This document shows, in pieces, positions 1-6,427 of a stretch of DNA of 6,452 nt. Both the position numbers and the translations under genes were made by a program. The DNA is from Rhodoferax sp. (GTDB taxonomy: Bacteria; Pseudomonadota; Gammaproteobacteria; Burkholderiales; Burkholderiaceae_C). A model generated the notes under the pieces. The model made no database searches. It saw nothing but the letters and a program-made list of their open reading frames with translations, and was not told where the DNA came from. Location: contig JADGRK010000149.1 of assembly GCA_017880985.1 (NCBI GenBank), forward strand, positions 1 to 6,452, in the 5' to 3' direction. Numbering within the stretch: the first letter of the stretch is position 1; each line of letters starts with the position of its first letter.

Positions 1-330
1 ACCGAGACCGCCACCGACCAGCACCACATGACCGACTTGCCCAATGTGCTGCGGCAAACCGAGCGGCCCGACAAAATCCTCAAAGCTGCCACCTTGCTGA
101 TATTGGTCGCGCATCTCGCGCGTGGTTTTGCCCAGCGCTTGCACCACCACGGTGACGGTGCCCCGGTCGCGATCAAAGTCAGCCACCGTCAGCGGAATGC
201 GCTCGCCGTTTTCATGTAAACGCAGCATCACAAAATGCCCCGGCTGCGCCGCAGCGGCAATATCAGGCGCCCGAACTTCCCATAAGAAGGAGTTCTCAGA
301 GAAGACTTCTCGACGAACTATGGTGTACAT
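1..330 (-). CDS. FAD/NAD-binding reductase subunit, sulfide dehydrogenase/ferredoxin:NAD(P) oxidoreductase alpha type (5' part, partial)
   Basis: The first 110 residues are present; the gene runs off the left edge. They form the ferredoxin-reductase-like FAD domain found in SudB, NfnA and PyrK-type proteins. PGHFVMLRLHENGERIPLTVADFD (residues 30-53) contains the R-x-P-L-T flavin-binding motif (R44 to T48). It is followed by GTVTVVVQALGKTT (57-70), FVGPLG (86-91) and the start of the NAD(P)-binding domain, HVVLVGGGLG (101-110). Such subunits normally pair with a GltD-like beta subunit or a ferredoxin-containing partner to move electrons between NAD(P)H and ferredoxin. Placed right after hcrB, it could supply reduced ferredoxin to HcrABC or recycle ferredoxin from a 2-oxoacid oxidoreductase such as phenylglyoxylate oxidoreductase. 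The family call is firm, while its partner and direction of electron flow are inferred. The 2Fe-2S cysteines expected near the C-terminus in some members lie outside the window. Confidence 0.85.
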   Translation of the reverse strand, partial: MYTIVRREVFSENSFLWEVRAPDIAAAAQPGHFVMLRLHENGERIPLTVADFDRDRGTVTVVVQALGKTTREMRDQYQQGGSFEDFVGPLGLPQHIGQVGHVVLVGGGLG

Positions 331-335
331 CGTGT

Positions 336-339
336 TTCC
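336..339 (-). promoter_or_regulatory. Weak ribosome binding site of the terminal flavoprotein gene
   Basis: GGAA lies five bases before the ATG at 330, in a 28-nt gap after hcrB (331-358). The gap shows neither a hairpin nor a T-run, so the transcript probably continues through. Confidence 0.4.
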
Positions 340-358
340 GTGTCGGGTGGGATCGGCG

Positions 359-1336
359 TCAGAGAACACTCAGTTCGCCGACCAGTCGTTGCGCCAGCAC
401 GGCAGCAACCTGACGCCGATAGGCGGCGCTGGTGCCGGTGGTGCGCATCGGGTTGACCTGCTTTTGCACCAGCTTGCCCAAAGCAGTGAGCAGCTCGGGC
501 GTGACCGGTTGCTGGCACAGTGCCTCGGTGCCGGTGAGTAAAAACGGGCGCGAGTTAGTGCCGGTCAGGGCGACGCGGAGCTCGGTCAACACATCCTTTG
601 AGACAACGCAGCAGGCCGCGACACCGGCCAGTGGAAAGTCAATGGCGCCGCGTACCCGCGCTTTGCGGTAGCCACTGCGTGAACCAGGCCGAAGTGATGG
701 GATGCGCACCGCAGTGATCAGCTCTGCAGGCGTCAGCGTCAGCGGCTGTGCGCCGTCATCCACGTAAAACTCGCTTAGTGGCAGTTGGCGCAGTCCAAGC
801 GGACCCAGGATGTCGACGCTGGCGTTGAGAGCGATTAGCGCCGGGGCCAGGTCGCCACTCCAGGCGGCGTGGCAACGCGCGCCTTGGGGTGCGACGTGAC
901 ATACCTCGCCACCGTGCTTCAAACAAAAATTGTTCGACTCGCGCCACCACTGTCCCTGGTTGTAGAACATGCAGCGGGTGTCCAGGCACAGGTTGCCGCC
1001 GAGGGTGGCCACTGTGCGGTGGCCGGGCCCTGCCACCGTGGCGGCAGCCTGCGCCAGCAGCGGCAATTCGGACCGCACGTCAGCGCGCGTGGCAAGTTGG
1101 CTCAGCGTGACACCGGCACCGATGATCCAGCCCTGGCCGCTGCGTTCGATCTGGTTCAGTTCCTCAATCTGATTGAGGTCGATCAGACCATCGGGCGCAC
1201 CGATACCGTGGCGCAGGTTGGGCATCAGGTCGGTGCCACCGGCAATGAGCTTGGCATGCGGGTTGGCCACCAGCAGGGCCACCGCGGCCGCCGCGGTGTG
1301 GGGCGACTGCACCCCAAATGAGGTCATTGAGTCCAT
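359..1336 (-). CDS. hcrB: 4-hydroxybenzoyl-CoA reductase, FAD and [4Fe-4S] subunit (beta)
   Basis: Flavin subunit of 325 residues (Thauera HcrB is about 324). It takes electrons from reduced ferredoxin and passes them to HcrC and HcrA. FAD-binding motifs of the xanthine dehydrogenase medium-subunit family are IAGGTDLMPN (31-40) and TLGGNL (111-116). An insertion absent from ordinary family members follows: C122, C138, C146 and C155. Its spacing (16, 8, 9) and numbering match the [4Fe-4S] ligands described for Thauera HCR. This cluster is the hallmark of the reductase, linked to its unusual electron flow from ferredoxin towards molybdenum. Further conserved blocks are ARVRGAIDFPLAGVAA (226-241) and ALTGTNSRP (256-264). 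C117 is an additional cysteine nearby. A longer in-frame ORF opens at 1447 inside hcrA, but its extra 37 residues are not family-like. The stop is 28 nt before the next gene. Confidence 0.95.
   Translation of the reverse strand: MDSMTSFGVQSPHTAAAAVALLVANPHAKLIAGGTDLMPNLRHGIGAPDGLIDLNQIEELNQIERSGQGWIIGAGVTLSQLATRADVRSELPLLAQAAATVAGPGHRTVATLGGNLCLDTRCMFYNQGQWWRESNNFCLKHGGEVCHVAPQGARCHAAWSGDLAPALIALNASVDILGPLGLRQLPLSEFYVDDGAQPLTLTPAELITAVRIPSLRPGSRSGYRKARVRGAIDFPLAGVAACCVVSKDVLTELRVALTGTNSRPFLLTGTEALCQQPVTPELLTALGKLVQKQVNPMRTTGTSAAYRRQVAAVLAQRLVGELSVL
1280..1298. repeat. Perfect GC-only-core palindrome inside the 5' end of hcrB
   Basis: Two nine-base arms (CACCGCGGC and its complement) flank a single central base. 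The element encodes residues His13 to Val19 of HcrB, including a run of four alanines, and lies about 40 nt downstream of the hcrB start. It may be a by-product of GCG/GCC alanine codons. A stable hairpin in the mRNA could slow early elongation, but no function is shown. Confidence 0.45.
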
Positions 1337-1337
1337 G

Positions 1338-3692
1338 CTAGACCTGCACTTTCTGCAAGGCGGCCGCCTTGCTGGCGGCGAGCTTTTGTGCGCGTCGGCG
1401 CTGCACCAGCGCATCAAGCACGTGTTCCGGGCTGGCCGGCAATGCATGCAAGCGCAAGCCGGTAGCGTGCGCGACGGCGTTGGTCAGCGCGGGCAGAAAG
1501 CCAGCCAGTGAGCCTTCGCCCGCTTCCTTGGCACCAAACGGGCCGTTGGGGTCGGCTGCTTCCACAATCAAGACTTCGATCGGCGGCGACTCGGCGATGG
1601 TGGGGATGCTGTAGCCGAGGAAATTGGCGCGCAAGTGCAGTCCCTGGTGGTACTGCGTCTGCTCGCACAAGGCTTGCCCCATCCCCATCCAGACCGAGCC
1701 CTGCACCTGGCCTTCGACGGCCAGCGGGTTGATGGCGCGGCCGCAGTCGTGGGCGGCCCAGACCTTGAGCACTTGCACCATGCCGGTGTCTTCGTCGACC
1801 GCCACTTCGACCACCTGCGCCGAGTAGGAATAGCCGGCACTGGTGCCCACCGCAGCGCCGCGGAATTTGCCGCCCTGGGTTTCACGTGGTGTGGACCAAT
1901 GGCCCGTCACCATGATGGTGCCGCTGCGCTGCAAAGCCAGTGTCACCACCTCTTTGTAGCCCAAGGCCTGCTCAGTGTTGGCCACGCCATAGGACTCACC
2001 CAGGCATTCAACGCGCTCGGGCGGAACCTCAAATTTGCGCGCAGCGGCGTCACACAAGACCTGGCGCAGTGCAGTCGCCGCATTGATGGCGGCGTTGCCC
2101 ACCATGAAGGAGACACGCGACGAATAGGAGCCGTTGTCTTTGGGGGTGAGCGCGCTGTCGTTGGCCAGCACGCGCAGACGCTCCATCGACAAGCCCATCA
2201 CTTCAGCGACGGTCTGGGCGATCAGCGTGGATGAGCCCTGACCAATGTCCGCCGCACCGGTCAGTACCGTGATGCCGCCGTCAAAATCGAGTTTGAGGCT
2301 GACCACCGCGTGCGGCTCGCCGCTCCAGTGCACCGGCTTGGCCGAACCGCTGGCGTAATGCGAGCAGGCCAGCCCCAGGCCGTGACCTTTGGGTAGATGG
2401 GCGTAGCGCTCTTTCCAGCCGGAGGCCGCTTGCACCCGCTCCAGACATTCGCCCAGACCGTAGGAGTTGACCTGCAAATCATTGAGGGTGCGCATCGGAG
2501 GGCAGAGCAGATTGGCGCGGCGCACTTGGAATGGATCGAGCCCAAGGGTTTGTGCCATGCTGTCGAGCATGGACTCGAAAGCGTGGCGCACATCGACCGA
2601 ACCATGGCCGCGCATGGCCCCGTTGGGTGGCGTATTGGTATAGACGCGCAGGCCATAAAAACGGCAGGCCGGCAACTGGTAGAGCGCGTGCAAGAGTGCG
2701 CCGGCATACAGGATGGTGACCAGGCCATAACCGGCGTAAGCACCGCCGCGCTGCACCACTTCGCAATCGACCGCTTGGATGACACCGCTCCTGGACAAAC
2801 CAAGCTTGAGTCGAACGTCGGTCTCGGGGCGGCCCCGATGCGTGATGAAAGAGTCCTCGCGTGAGAGTTCGAGCTTGACCGTTGCAGCGGCGGCACGCGC
2901 CAGCAGGGCGGAGATAATTTCAAAATTGAGGGTTTCGGTGCGGTGCCCGAAGCCGCCACCGACAAAAGGTTTGATGACGCGGATCTGAGCGGCGTCGAGC
3001 CGCAGACATTGCGCCAGAATCAAATGTACGTAGTAGGGCACTTGTGACACCGTGTGCAAGGTCAGACGACCACGCTCGGCGTCCCAACTGGCCAGGGATG
3101 CATCGGGCTCCATCATGGCGTGGGTGACTTCGGCGTAGTGAAAGTTTTCTTCCAGAACCAGATCGGCTTTGGCGAAGCCGCCGACCACATCGCCAAAGGT
3201 GTGATCGACGTCACGTGCGATATTGCCAGGCTGATTGTCGTGCAGCAGCAGTGCGTCAGCGGCGCGCGCGCTGGCCGCGTCAAAGTAGGCTGGCAAGGGT
3301 TCCAGATCAAGTTTGATCAGTGCCAGCGCAGCGCGGGCCGTGGCAGCGTCAATGGCGGCGACCGCCGCGACCGGCTCGCCACAGTAGCGCACACGTTCGC
3401 GCGACAGCGGAAATTCGTTTTGGGCGATCGGGATCACACCATAGGGCACGTCGCAGTCGTCACCCGTGATGACGGCATAGACGCCAGGGAGGGCGCGCGC
3501 GCGGCTCACATCGATGCGGCGTATGCGGGCGTGCGCCAGCGGGCTGCGCAGGATGGCGCCCACCAGGGCATCACGCGCCGGCAGGTCAGCGGTGTAGAGC
3601 GCGCGGCCAGTGACCTTCTCGACGCCGTCGATCAAGGGTTGACGCACGCCGACTGAGGCTTGCATGGTGGTGCCTGGCAGCGGCGCGCTCAT
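1338..3692 (-). CDS. hcrA: 4-hydroxybenzoyl-CoA reductase, large molybdenum cofactor subunit (alpha)
   Basis: Catalytic subunit of 784 residues (Thauera HcrA is about 769). It holds the molybdopterin cytosine dinucleotide cofactor and reductively removes the para-hydroxyl of 4-hydroxybenzoyl-CoA to give benzoyl-CoA in the cytoplasm. Visible xanthine oxidase-family features in order: entry domain with DGVEKVTGRALYTADL (22-37), YCGEPVAAV (103-111), HAMMEPDASL (191-200), GGGFGHRTE (245-253), YAGYGLVTILY (319-329) as in HcrA proteins, NTPPNGAMRGHG (353-364), GAADIGQGSS (479-488), KDNGSYSSR (518-526), PLAVEGQVQG (656-665) and the catalytic-glutamate segment NGPFGAKEAGEGS (716-728), E726 being the expected base. 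The HcrA branch, rather than generic xanthine or CO dehydrogenase, is indicated by these HCR-like blocks and by the partner HcrB carrying the extra 4Fe-4S loop. The last 18 or so residues are rich in Arg, Lys and Ala and run slightly beyond the usual C-terminus. The stop TAG at 1338-1340 is followed by the hcrB start after one base. Confidence 0.95.
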   Translation of the reverse strand: MSAPLPGTTMQASVGVRQPLIDGVEKVTGRALYTADLPARDALVGAILRSPLAHARIRRIDVSRARALPGVYAVITGDDCDVPYGVIPIAQNEFPLSRERVRYCGEPVAAVAAIDAATARAALALIKLDLEPLPAYFDAASARAADALLLHDNQPGNIARDVDHTFGDVVGGFAKADLVLEENFHYAEVTHAMMEPDASLASWDAERGRLTLHTVSQVPYYVHLILAQCLRLDAAQIRVIKPFVGGGFGHRTETLNFEIISALLARAAAATVKLELSREDSFITHRGRPETDVRLKLGLSRSGVIQAVDCEVVQRGGAYAGYGLVTILYAGALLHALYQLPACRFYGLRVYTNTPPNGAMRGHGSVDVRHAFESMLDSMAQTLGLDPFQVRRANLLCPPMRTLNDLQVNSYGLGECLERVQAASGWKERYAHLPKGHGLGLACSHYASGSAKPVHWSGEPHAVVSLKLDFDGGITVLTGAADIGQGSSTLIAQTVAEVMGLSMERLRVLANDSALTPKDNGSYSSRVSFMVGNAAINAATALRQVLCDAAARKFEVPPERVECLGESYGVANTEQALGYKEVVTLALQRSGTIMVTGHWSTPRETQGGKFRGAAVGTSAGYSYSAQVVEVAVDEDTGMVQVLKVWAAHDCGRAINPLAVEGQVQGSVWMGMGQALCEQTQYHQGLHLRANFLGYSIPTIAESPPIEVLIVEAADPNGPFGAKEAGEGSLAGFLPALTNAVAHATGLRLHALPASPEHVLDALVQRRRAQKLAASKAAALQKVQV
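1342..1346 (-). promoter_or_regulatory. Ribosome binding site deciding the hcrB start
   Basis: CAGGT lies five bases before the ATG at 1336, inside the 3' end of hcrA. A second in-frame ATG at 1327 has only a GGA nearby. The first start also gives residue-for-residue agreement in length and cysteine numbering with Thauera HcrB, so 1336 is preferred. Confidence 0.5.
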
Positions 3693-4180
3693 GCTGGTGC
3701 TCCAGCGTCGCGGCGCAGGCTGGCGGCCGCCGCTTGTACCGATTCAATGATTTTCACGTAGCCGGTACAGCGACAAAGATTGCCTGAGAGTGCATCCCGA
3801 ATTTCCGCCTCGCTCGGATTGGGCTGGCGCAGCAACAGTGCTTGCGCGGCCATCACCATGCCGGGCGTGCAGAAGCCGCACTGGGTACCCAATTTTTGAT
3901 TGAAGGCGGTTTGAAGCGCACTCAAACGCCCGTCTTGTGCCAGCGCTTCAATGGTCTGAATCTGTTTGCCCTCACAACGGCAGGCCAGCGTGATGCAGGA
4001 AAGTTGGGGCTCGCCATCGACCAGCACGGTGCAGGCACCGCACTCGCCGCCGTCGCAGCCACGCTTGGTGCCGGTCAGGCCAAGCTGCTCGCGCAGGTAT
4101 TCCAGCAGCAGGGTGTGGTCGGCGACCGCATCTTCGCGGGCACGACCATTAACATTGAATTTAAGCAGACGTTTTGCCAT
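3689..4180 (-). CDS. hcrC: 4-hydroxybenzoyl-CoA reductase, small 2[2Fe-2S] subunit (gamma)
   Basis: Iron-sulfur subunit of 163 residues (the Thauera protein is about 161). In the xanthine oxidase family this subunit relays electrons between the molybdenum site and the flavin subunit. The N-terminal plant-type ferredoxin domain ligates one 2Fe-2S cluster through C42, C47, C50 (GCDGGECGAC) and C62. The C-terminal helical domain ligates the second through C101, C104 (CGFC) and C136, C138 (NLCRCTGY). The sequence is close to Thauera HcrC as I recall it, including NGRARED near the N-terminus and GTQCGFCTPGM. The start at 4180 is chosen over 4333 because the longer ORF adds 51 residues with no family similarity that overlap the ligase. 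The gene begins 4 nt after the ligase stop and ends in an ATGA overlap with hcrA, so it is translationally coupled on both sides. No cluster ligand is missing. Confidence 0.95.
   Translation of the reverse strand: MAKRLLKFNVNGRAREDAVADHTLLLEYLREQLGLTGTKRGCDGGECGACTVLVDGEPQLSCITLACRCEGKQIQTIEALAQDGRLSALQTAFNQKLGTQCGFCTPGMVMAAQALLLRQPNPSEAEIRDALSGNLCRCTGYVKIIESVQAAAASLRRDAGAPA
3700..3703 (-). promoter_or_regulatory. Ribosome binding site of hcrA
   Basis: GGAG lies seven bases before the ATG at 3692, inside the 3' end of hcrC. It supports re-initiation at the ATGA overlap (3689-3692). Confidence 0.5.
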
Positions 4181-4184
4181 TGCC

Positions 4185-5531
4185 TTATTCCTTGGGGCGC
4201 AAGTCACGCACGCGCACCGCCTTGCCCTGTGAGCGAGGAATTTCACCTGGCAACTTGATGACCACGCGGGTGGTGATGCCCACCATTGACTTGATGTAAT
4301 GTGCCACGTCGCGCGAAATCGTCGGAAACGCATCGGCCGCTATACCGATATGGGTTTCAACTTCGATCGTGACCTGGTCGAGGTTGCCGTTGCGCTCCAC
4401 CACCAGTTGATAATGCGGCGCAATCATCGGGCGCCCCACCAGCACCGCTTCAATTTGCGAGGGATAGACGTTGACGCCGCGAATGATCAACATGTCGTCG
4501 CTGCGCCCGGTGATGCGCAGGATGCGCAGGTGCGTGCGACCGCATTCGCAGGGCTCGGTGGTGACGCGGGTGATGTCGCGTGTGCGGTAGCGCAGCATCG
4601 GCAGCGCCTCTTTGGTCAAGGTCGTAATGACCAGTTCGCCAGCTTCCCCTTCCGGCACGGGTGCCTGGGTTTCGGGGTCGAGCACTTCAAACAAAAAGTG
4701 ATCTTCCCAGCCATGCAAACCGGCTTGCGCCGTGCATTCGCAGGCGACACCGGGGCCCATGATTTCAGACAAACCATAAATATCGAGTGCTTTGATGGCG
4801 AGCCGTTCTTCAATTTCGCTGCGCATCGCTGCGCTCCAGGGCTCGGCACCGAAGACACCCACTTGCAAGGCACTTTGACGTAGGTCAACGCCCATTTTCT
4901 CTGCCACTTCGGCCAACGCCAAGGTGTAGGACGGTGTCGCACACAGAACCCTCGGTTTCAAATCCATGATGAGTGCAATCTGGCGCTCAGTGCCACCACC
5001 TGATACTGGGATCACCGTGGCACCGAGCCGCTCGGCACCGTAGTGCGCCCCCAAGCCACCAGTGAACAAACCGTAGCCATAAGCGTTGTGCACCATGTCG
5101 CCCGGGCGCGCTCCGGCGGCTTGCAGCGAGCGCGCCATCAAGTCGGCCCAGTTGTCGATGTCGGCCTTGGTGTAGCCGACCACGGTGGCTTTGCCGGTGG
5201 TGCCGGACGAGGCATGCAAGCGCGCCAGGCTCGGCACTGGCCGTGCAAACAGACCAAACGGATAGTGGTCACGCAGGTCGGATTTGAAAGTAAAAGGAAT
5301 GCGCCGCAGGTCGTCCAGGCTACGCACGTCTTCAGGTTTGATCCTGGCGGCGTCCAAGCGCTCGCGATGCAGTGCCACGTGGTCGTAGGCGTTGCGCAGG
5401 GTCTTGCGCAGGCGCTCGAACTGGAGTGCTGCCAATGCCTCGCGCGGCATGGTTTCAGCGGCCCGGTCAAAGTAGCTGCCCGTGTCTGCTCCGTTTGTGA
5501 CTCCGACTTGTCTCAAGCTTGTGGCGCCCAT
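4185..5531 (-). CDS. paaK: Phenylacetate-CoA ligase family enzyme (AMP-forming; arylacetate activation)
   Basis: Adenylate-forming ligase of 448 residues (the PaaK family is usually about 430-440) that would convert phenylacetate or a hydroxylated relative, with ATP and CoA, to the CoA thioester in the cytoplasm. Motifs in order: phosphate-binding SSGTTGK (108-114), the PaaK hallmark YGYGLFTGGLGAHYGAERLG (151-170), FGAEPW (227-232), IYGLSE (251-256), YRTRD (315-319), GRSDDML hinge region (342-348), RGVNVYPSQ (351-359) and the C-terminal catalytic lysine K437 in IPRSQGK. Two cysteine pairs, C264/C266 and C328/C330, resemble those of PaaK-like proteins from anaerobes and could bind a metal (inference). 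About 28 residues precede the first conserved helix. The start is supported by the strong RBS. It lies between a PadD-like anchor and hcrCAB, with only 4 nt to hcrC. In an anaerobic setting the name padJ would also fit. A 4-hydroxybenzoate-CoA ligase role is less likely because characterised enzymes of that kind, such as HbaA, belong to a different branch. Confidence 0.9.
   Translation of the reverse strand: MGATSLRQVGVTNGADTGSYFDRAAETMPREALAALQFERLRKTLRNAYDHVALHRERLDAARIKPEDVRSLDDLRRIPFTFKSDLRDHYPFGLFARPVPSLARLHASSGTTGKATVVGYTKADIDNWADLMARSLQAAGARPGDMVHNAYGYGLFTGGLGAHYGAERLGATVIPVSGGGTERQIALIMDLKPRVLCATPSYTLALAEVAEKMGVDLRQSALQVGVFGAEPWSAAMRSEIEERLAIKALDIYGLSEIMGPGVACECTAQAGLHGWEDHFLFEVLDPETQAPVPEGEAGELVITTLTKEALPMLRYRTRDITRVTTEPCECGRTHLRILRITGRSDDMLIIRGVNVYPSQIEAVLVGRPMIAPHYQLVVERNGNLDQVTIEVETHIGIAADAFPTISRDVAHYIKSMVGITTRVVIKLPGEIPRSQGKAVRVRDLRPKE
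4189..4193 (-). promoter_or_regulatory. Ribosome binding site of hcrC
   Basis: AAGGA lies eight bases before the ATG at 4180, within the last codons of the ligase gene. It supports this start rather than the longer in-frame ORF that begins at 4333 inside the ligase. Confidence 0.55.
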
Positions 5532-5536
5532 GTTGT

Positions 5537-5544
5537 CTCCTTCT
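5537..5544 (-). promoter_or_regulatory. Strong ribosome binding site of the CoA ligase gene
   Basis: AGAAGGAG lies five bases upstream of the ATG at 5531. It is the best Shine-Dalgarno match in the window and sits in the longest intergenic gap (5532-5563, 32 nt), which is otherwise AT-rich and shows no hairpin. It supports the long N-terminus of the ligase over internal ATGs. Confidence 0.75.
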
Positions 5545-5563
5545 TATAAACTAATTTGCTGAA

Positions 5564-6427
5564 TTACGGATGGGTTCTGACCCCACGTACCGGGAGCTGC
5601 TTGAGGGCAAAACCCTGATTGAAGCTGGCACGCGTAATGAGGGTGTATTTGAAATAGGCACCGGCAAGTGCCGCCGTGGCACCGGCCAGAGCCGCCGAAA
5701 GGGTTTGCGAGGCACCGTCGCCCAACCAGGCACCGATGCCCAGCAGGATCAAGGGTGCCAGCGTACCGGCCAACAGCAAGCCGCGCCCGGCCCGGTTCAG
5801 CGCAATGCGCGCGCGGGGTGCCAGACTGGCATCCACCGCAACGCGATAGAGTGACCAAATTACAAAACGGGCCATGATCAGCAGGGCCAGCACCATTGTC
5901 GCTTTGCTGCTGACTCCGGGCCGGAACAAGTCCAGCAACAACAACACGCCACAGCCCTCGCACAGTCCTGTGAAAAACATCAGCGGCGCGAGCAAGGTCG
6001 GCCGCCAGGCCGGGATGCCGCGCGCGGCCGGCAACATGCGGCTTTGACAGTAAAGAAACGCCAGCGCCGACAGTGTCAGCAGCCAACCCCAGGCGTTCAT
6101 GCCCAGGAGCACCAACAAGCCAGCGGGGAACAGCAGCGCAGCCACAAATGCTTCGCGCGTCATCCACGACGTGCGTGGATTGAAAAATACATGCAAGGCG
6201 CGCAAGGGCCGTCCGATTTCAAGCCAGACACACAGCAGACCCAAGCCGACCAGGGCCAGGCCGGCAAAGACCGGCCAGTTGAATGCCCAGGGCTGGGAGC
6301 CAGCAGGTGATGCTGCCAGGAAGGCGCTGTTAATCAGCAAACCAGAGCCAGCACCGCCGCAAATAAAGTTGCCGGCGGCACGCCAGTCCCAACTGGTTTG
6401 TTGCCATGGGTGAGGTCCAAAGCTCAT
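5564..6427 (-). CDS. padD: NrfD/DmsC-type membrane anchor, probably PadD of phenylacetyl-CoA:acceptor oxidoreductase
   Basis: Integral membrane subunit of 287 residues, the same size class as E. coli DmsC. Such subunits anchor a molybdopterin enzyme plus its Fe-S subunit and pass electrons to or from quinone. About eight hydrophobic segments are visible, near residues 18-38, 52-70, 93-110, 112-128, 143-166, 176-196, 216-234 and 242-262. The first carries a glycine-rich GGAGSG stretch. The loop after helix 2 has the family signature: LGRP-like IGRP (71-74), then N83, SW (87-88) and RE (91-92). The start at 6427 is supported by an AAGGTGG site four bases upstream and by the ATGA overlap with the preceding gene. 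The PadD assignment comes from the N-terminal style (PWQQTSWDW, as I recall from proteins annotated as phenylacetyl-CoA:acceptor oxidoreductase) and from the CoA ligase directly downstream. Membership of the NrfD family is secure. The substrate of the complex is inferred, and a generic DmsC-like anchor remains possible because the catalytic subunit lies outside the window. Confidence 0.72.
   Translation of the reverse strand: MSFGPHPWQQTSWDWRAAGNFICGGAGSGLLINSAFLAASPAGSQPWAFNWPVFAGLALVGLGLLCVWLEIGRPLRALHVFFNPRTSWMTREAFVAALLFPAGLLVLLGMNAWGWLLTLSALAFLYCQSRMLPAARGIPAWRPTLLAPLMFFTGLCEGCGVLLLLDLFRPGVSSKATMVLALLIMARFVIWSLYRVAVDASLAPRARIALNRAGRGLLLAGTLAPLILLGIGAWLGDGASQTLSAALAGATAALAGAYFKYTLITRASFNQGFALKQLPVRGVRTHP

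Noticed and set aside
28..219. Small plus-strand ORF at the left edge
   Set aside because: Antisense to the FAD/NAD-binding reductase subunit, whose minus-strand frame is open from 330 to 1 and clearly domain-like.
1337..1447. N-terminal extension of hcrB to an ATG at 1447
   Set aside because: The added 37 residues overlap hcrA and are not family-like; the start at 1336 matches the family length and cysteine numbering.
1635..2234. Open reading frame of 199 codons on the plus strand
   Set aside because: Lies antisense to the well-supported hcrA, with low-complexity composition typical of a high-GC shadow frame and no recognisable domain.
2261..2965. Alternative minus-strand frame of 234 codons inside hcrA, considered as a frameshift product
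   Set aside because: The hcrA frame is continuous and carries all family motifs through this region, so this is only an out-of-frame shadow.
3054..3656. Open reading frame of 200 codons on the plus strand
   Set aside because: Antisense to the 5' part of hcrA; no family similarity seen, and no neighbouring plus-strand genes.
4181..4333. N-terminal extension of hcrC to an upstream ATG at 4333
   Set aside because: The extra 51 residues overlap the ligase C-terminus and have no ferredoxin-domain similarity; the start at 4180 has its own RBS and gives the family length.
4299..4883. Open reading frame of 194 codons on the plus strand
   Set aside because: Antisense to the ligase, whose motifs are intact over this stretch.
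5043..5549. Open reading frame of 168 codons on the plus strand
   Set aside because: Antisense to the N-terminal part of the ligase and lacking recognisable motifs.
5532..5563. Possible internal promoter (TATAAG-like -10) between the anchor and ligase genes
   Set aside because: No credible -35 at proper spacing, and transcription would start at or inside the Shine-Dalgarno sequence; AT-richness around the RBS explains it.
6162..6180. Inverted repeat with seven-base arms and a five-base loop, considered as a terminator or operator
   Set aside because: It lies within the anchor coding sequence at the conserved NPRTSW loop and has no following T-run on the transcribed strand; likely coincidental.
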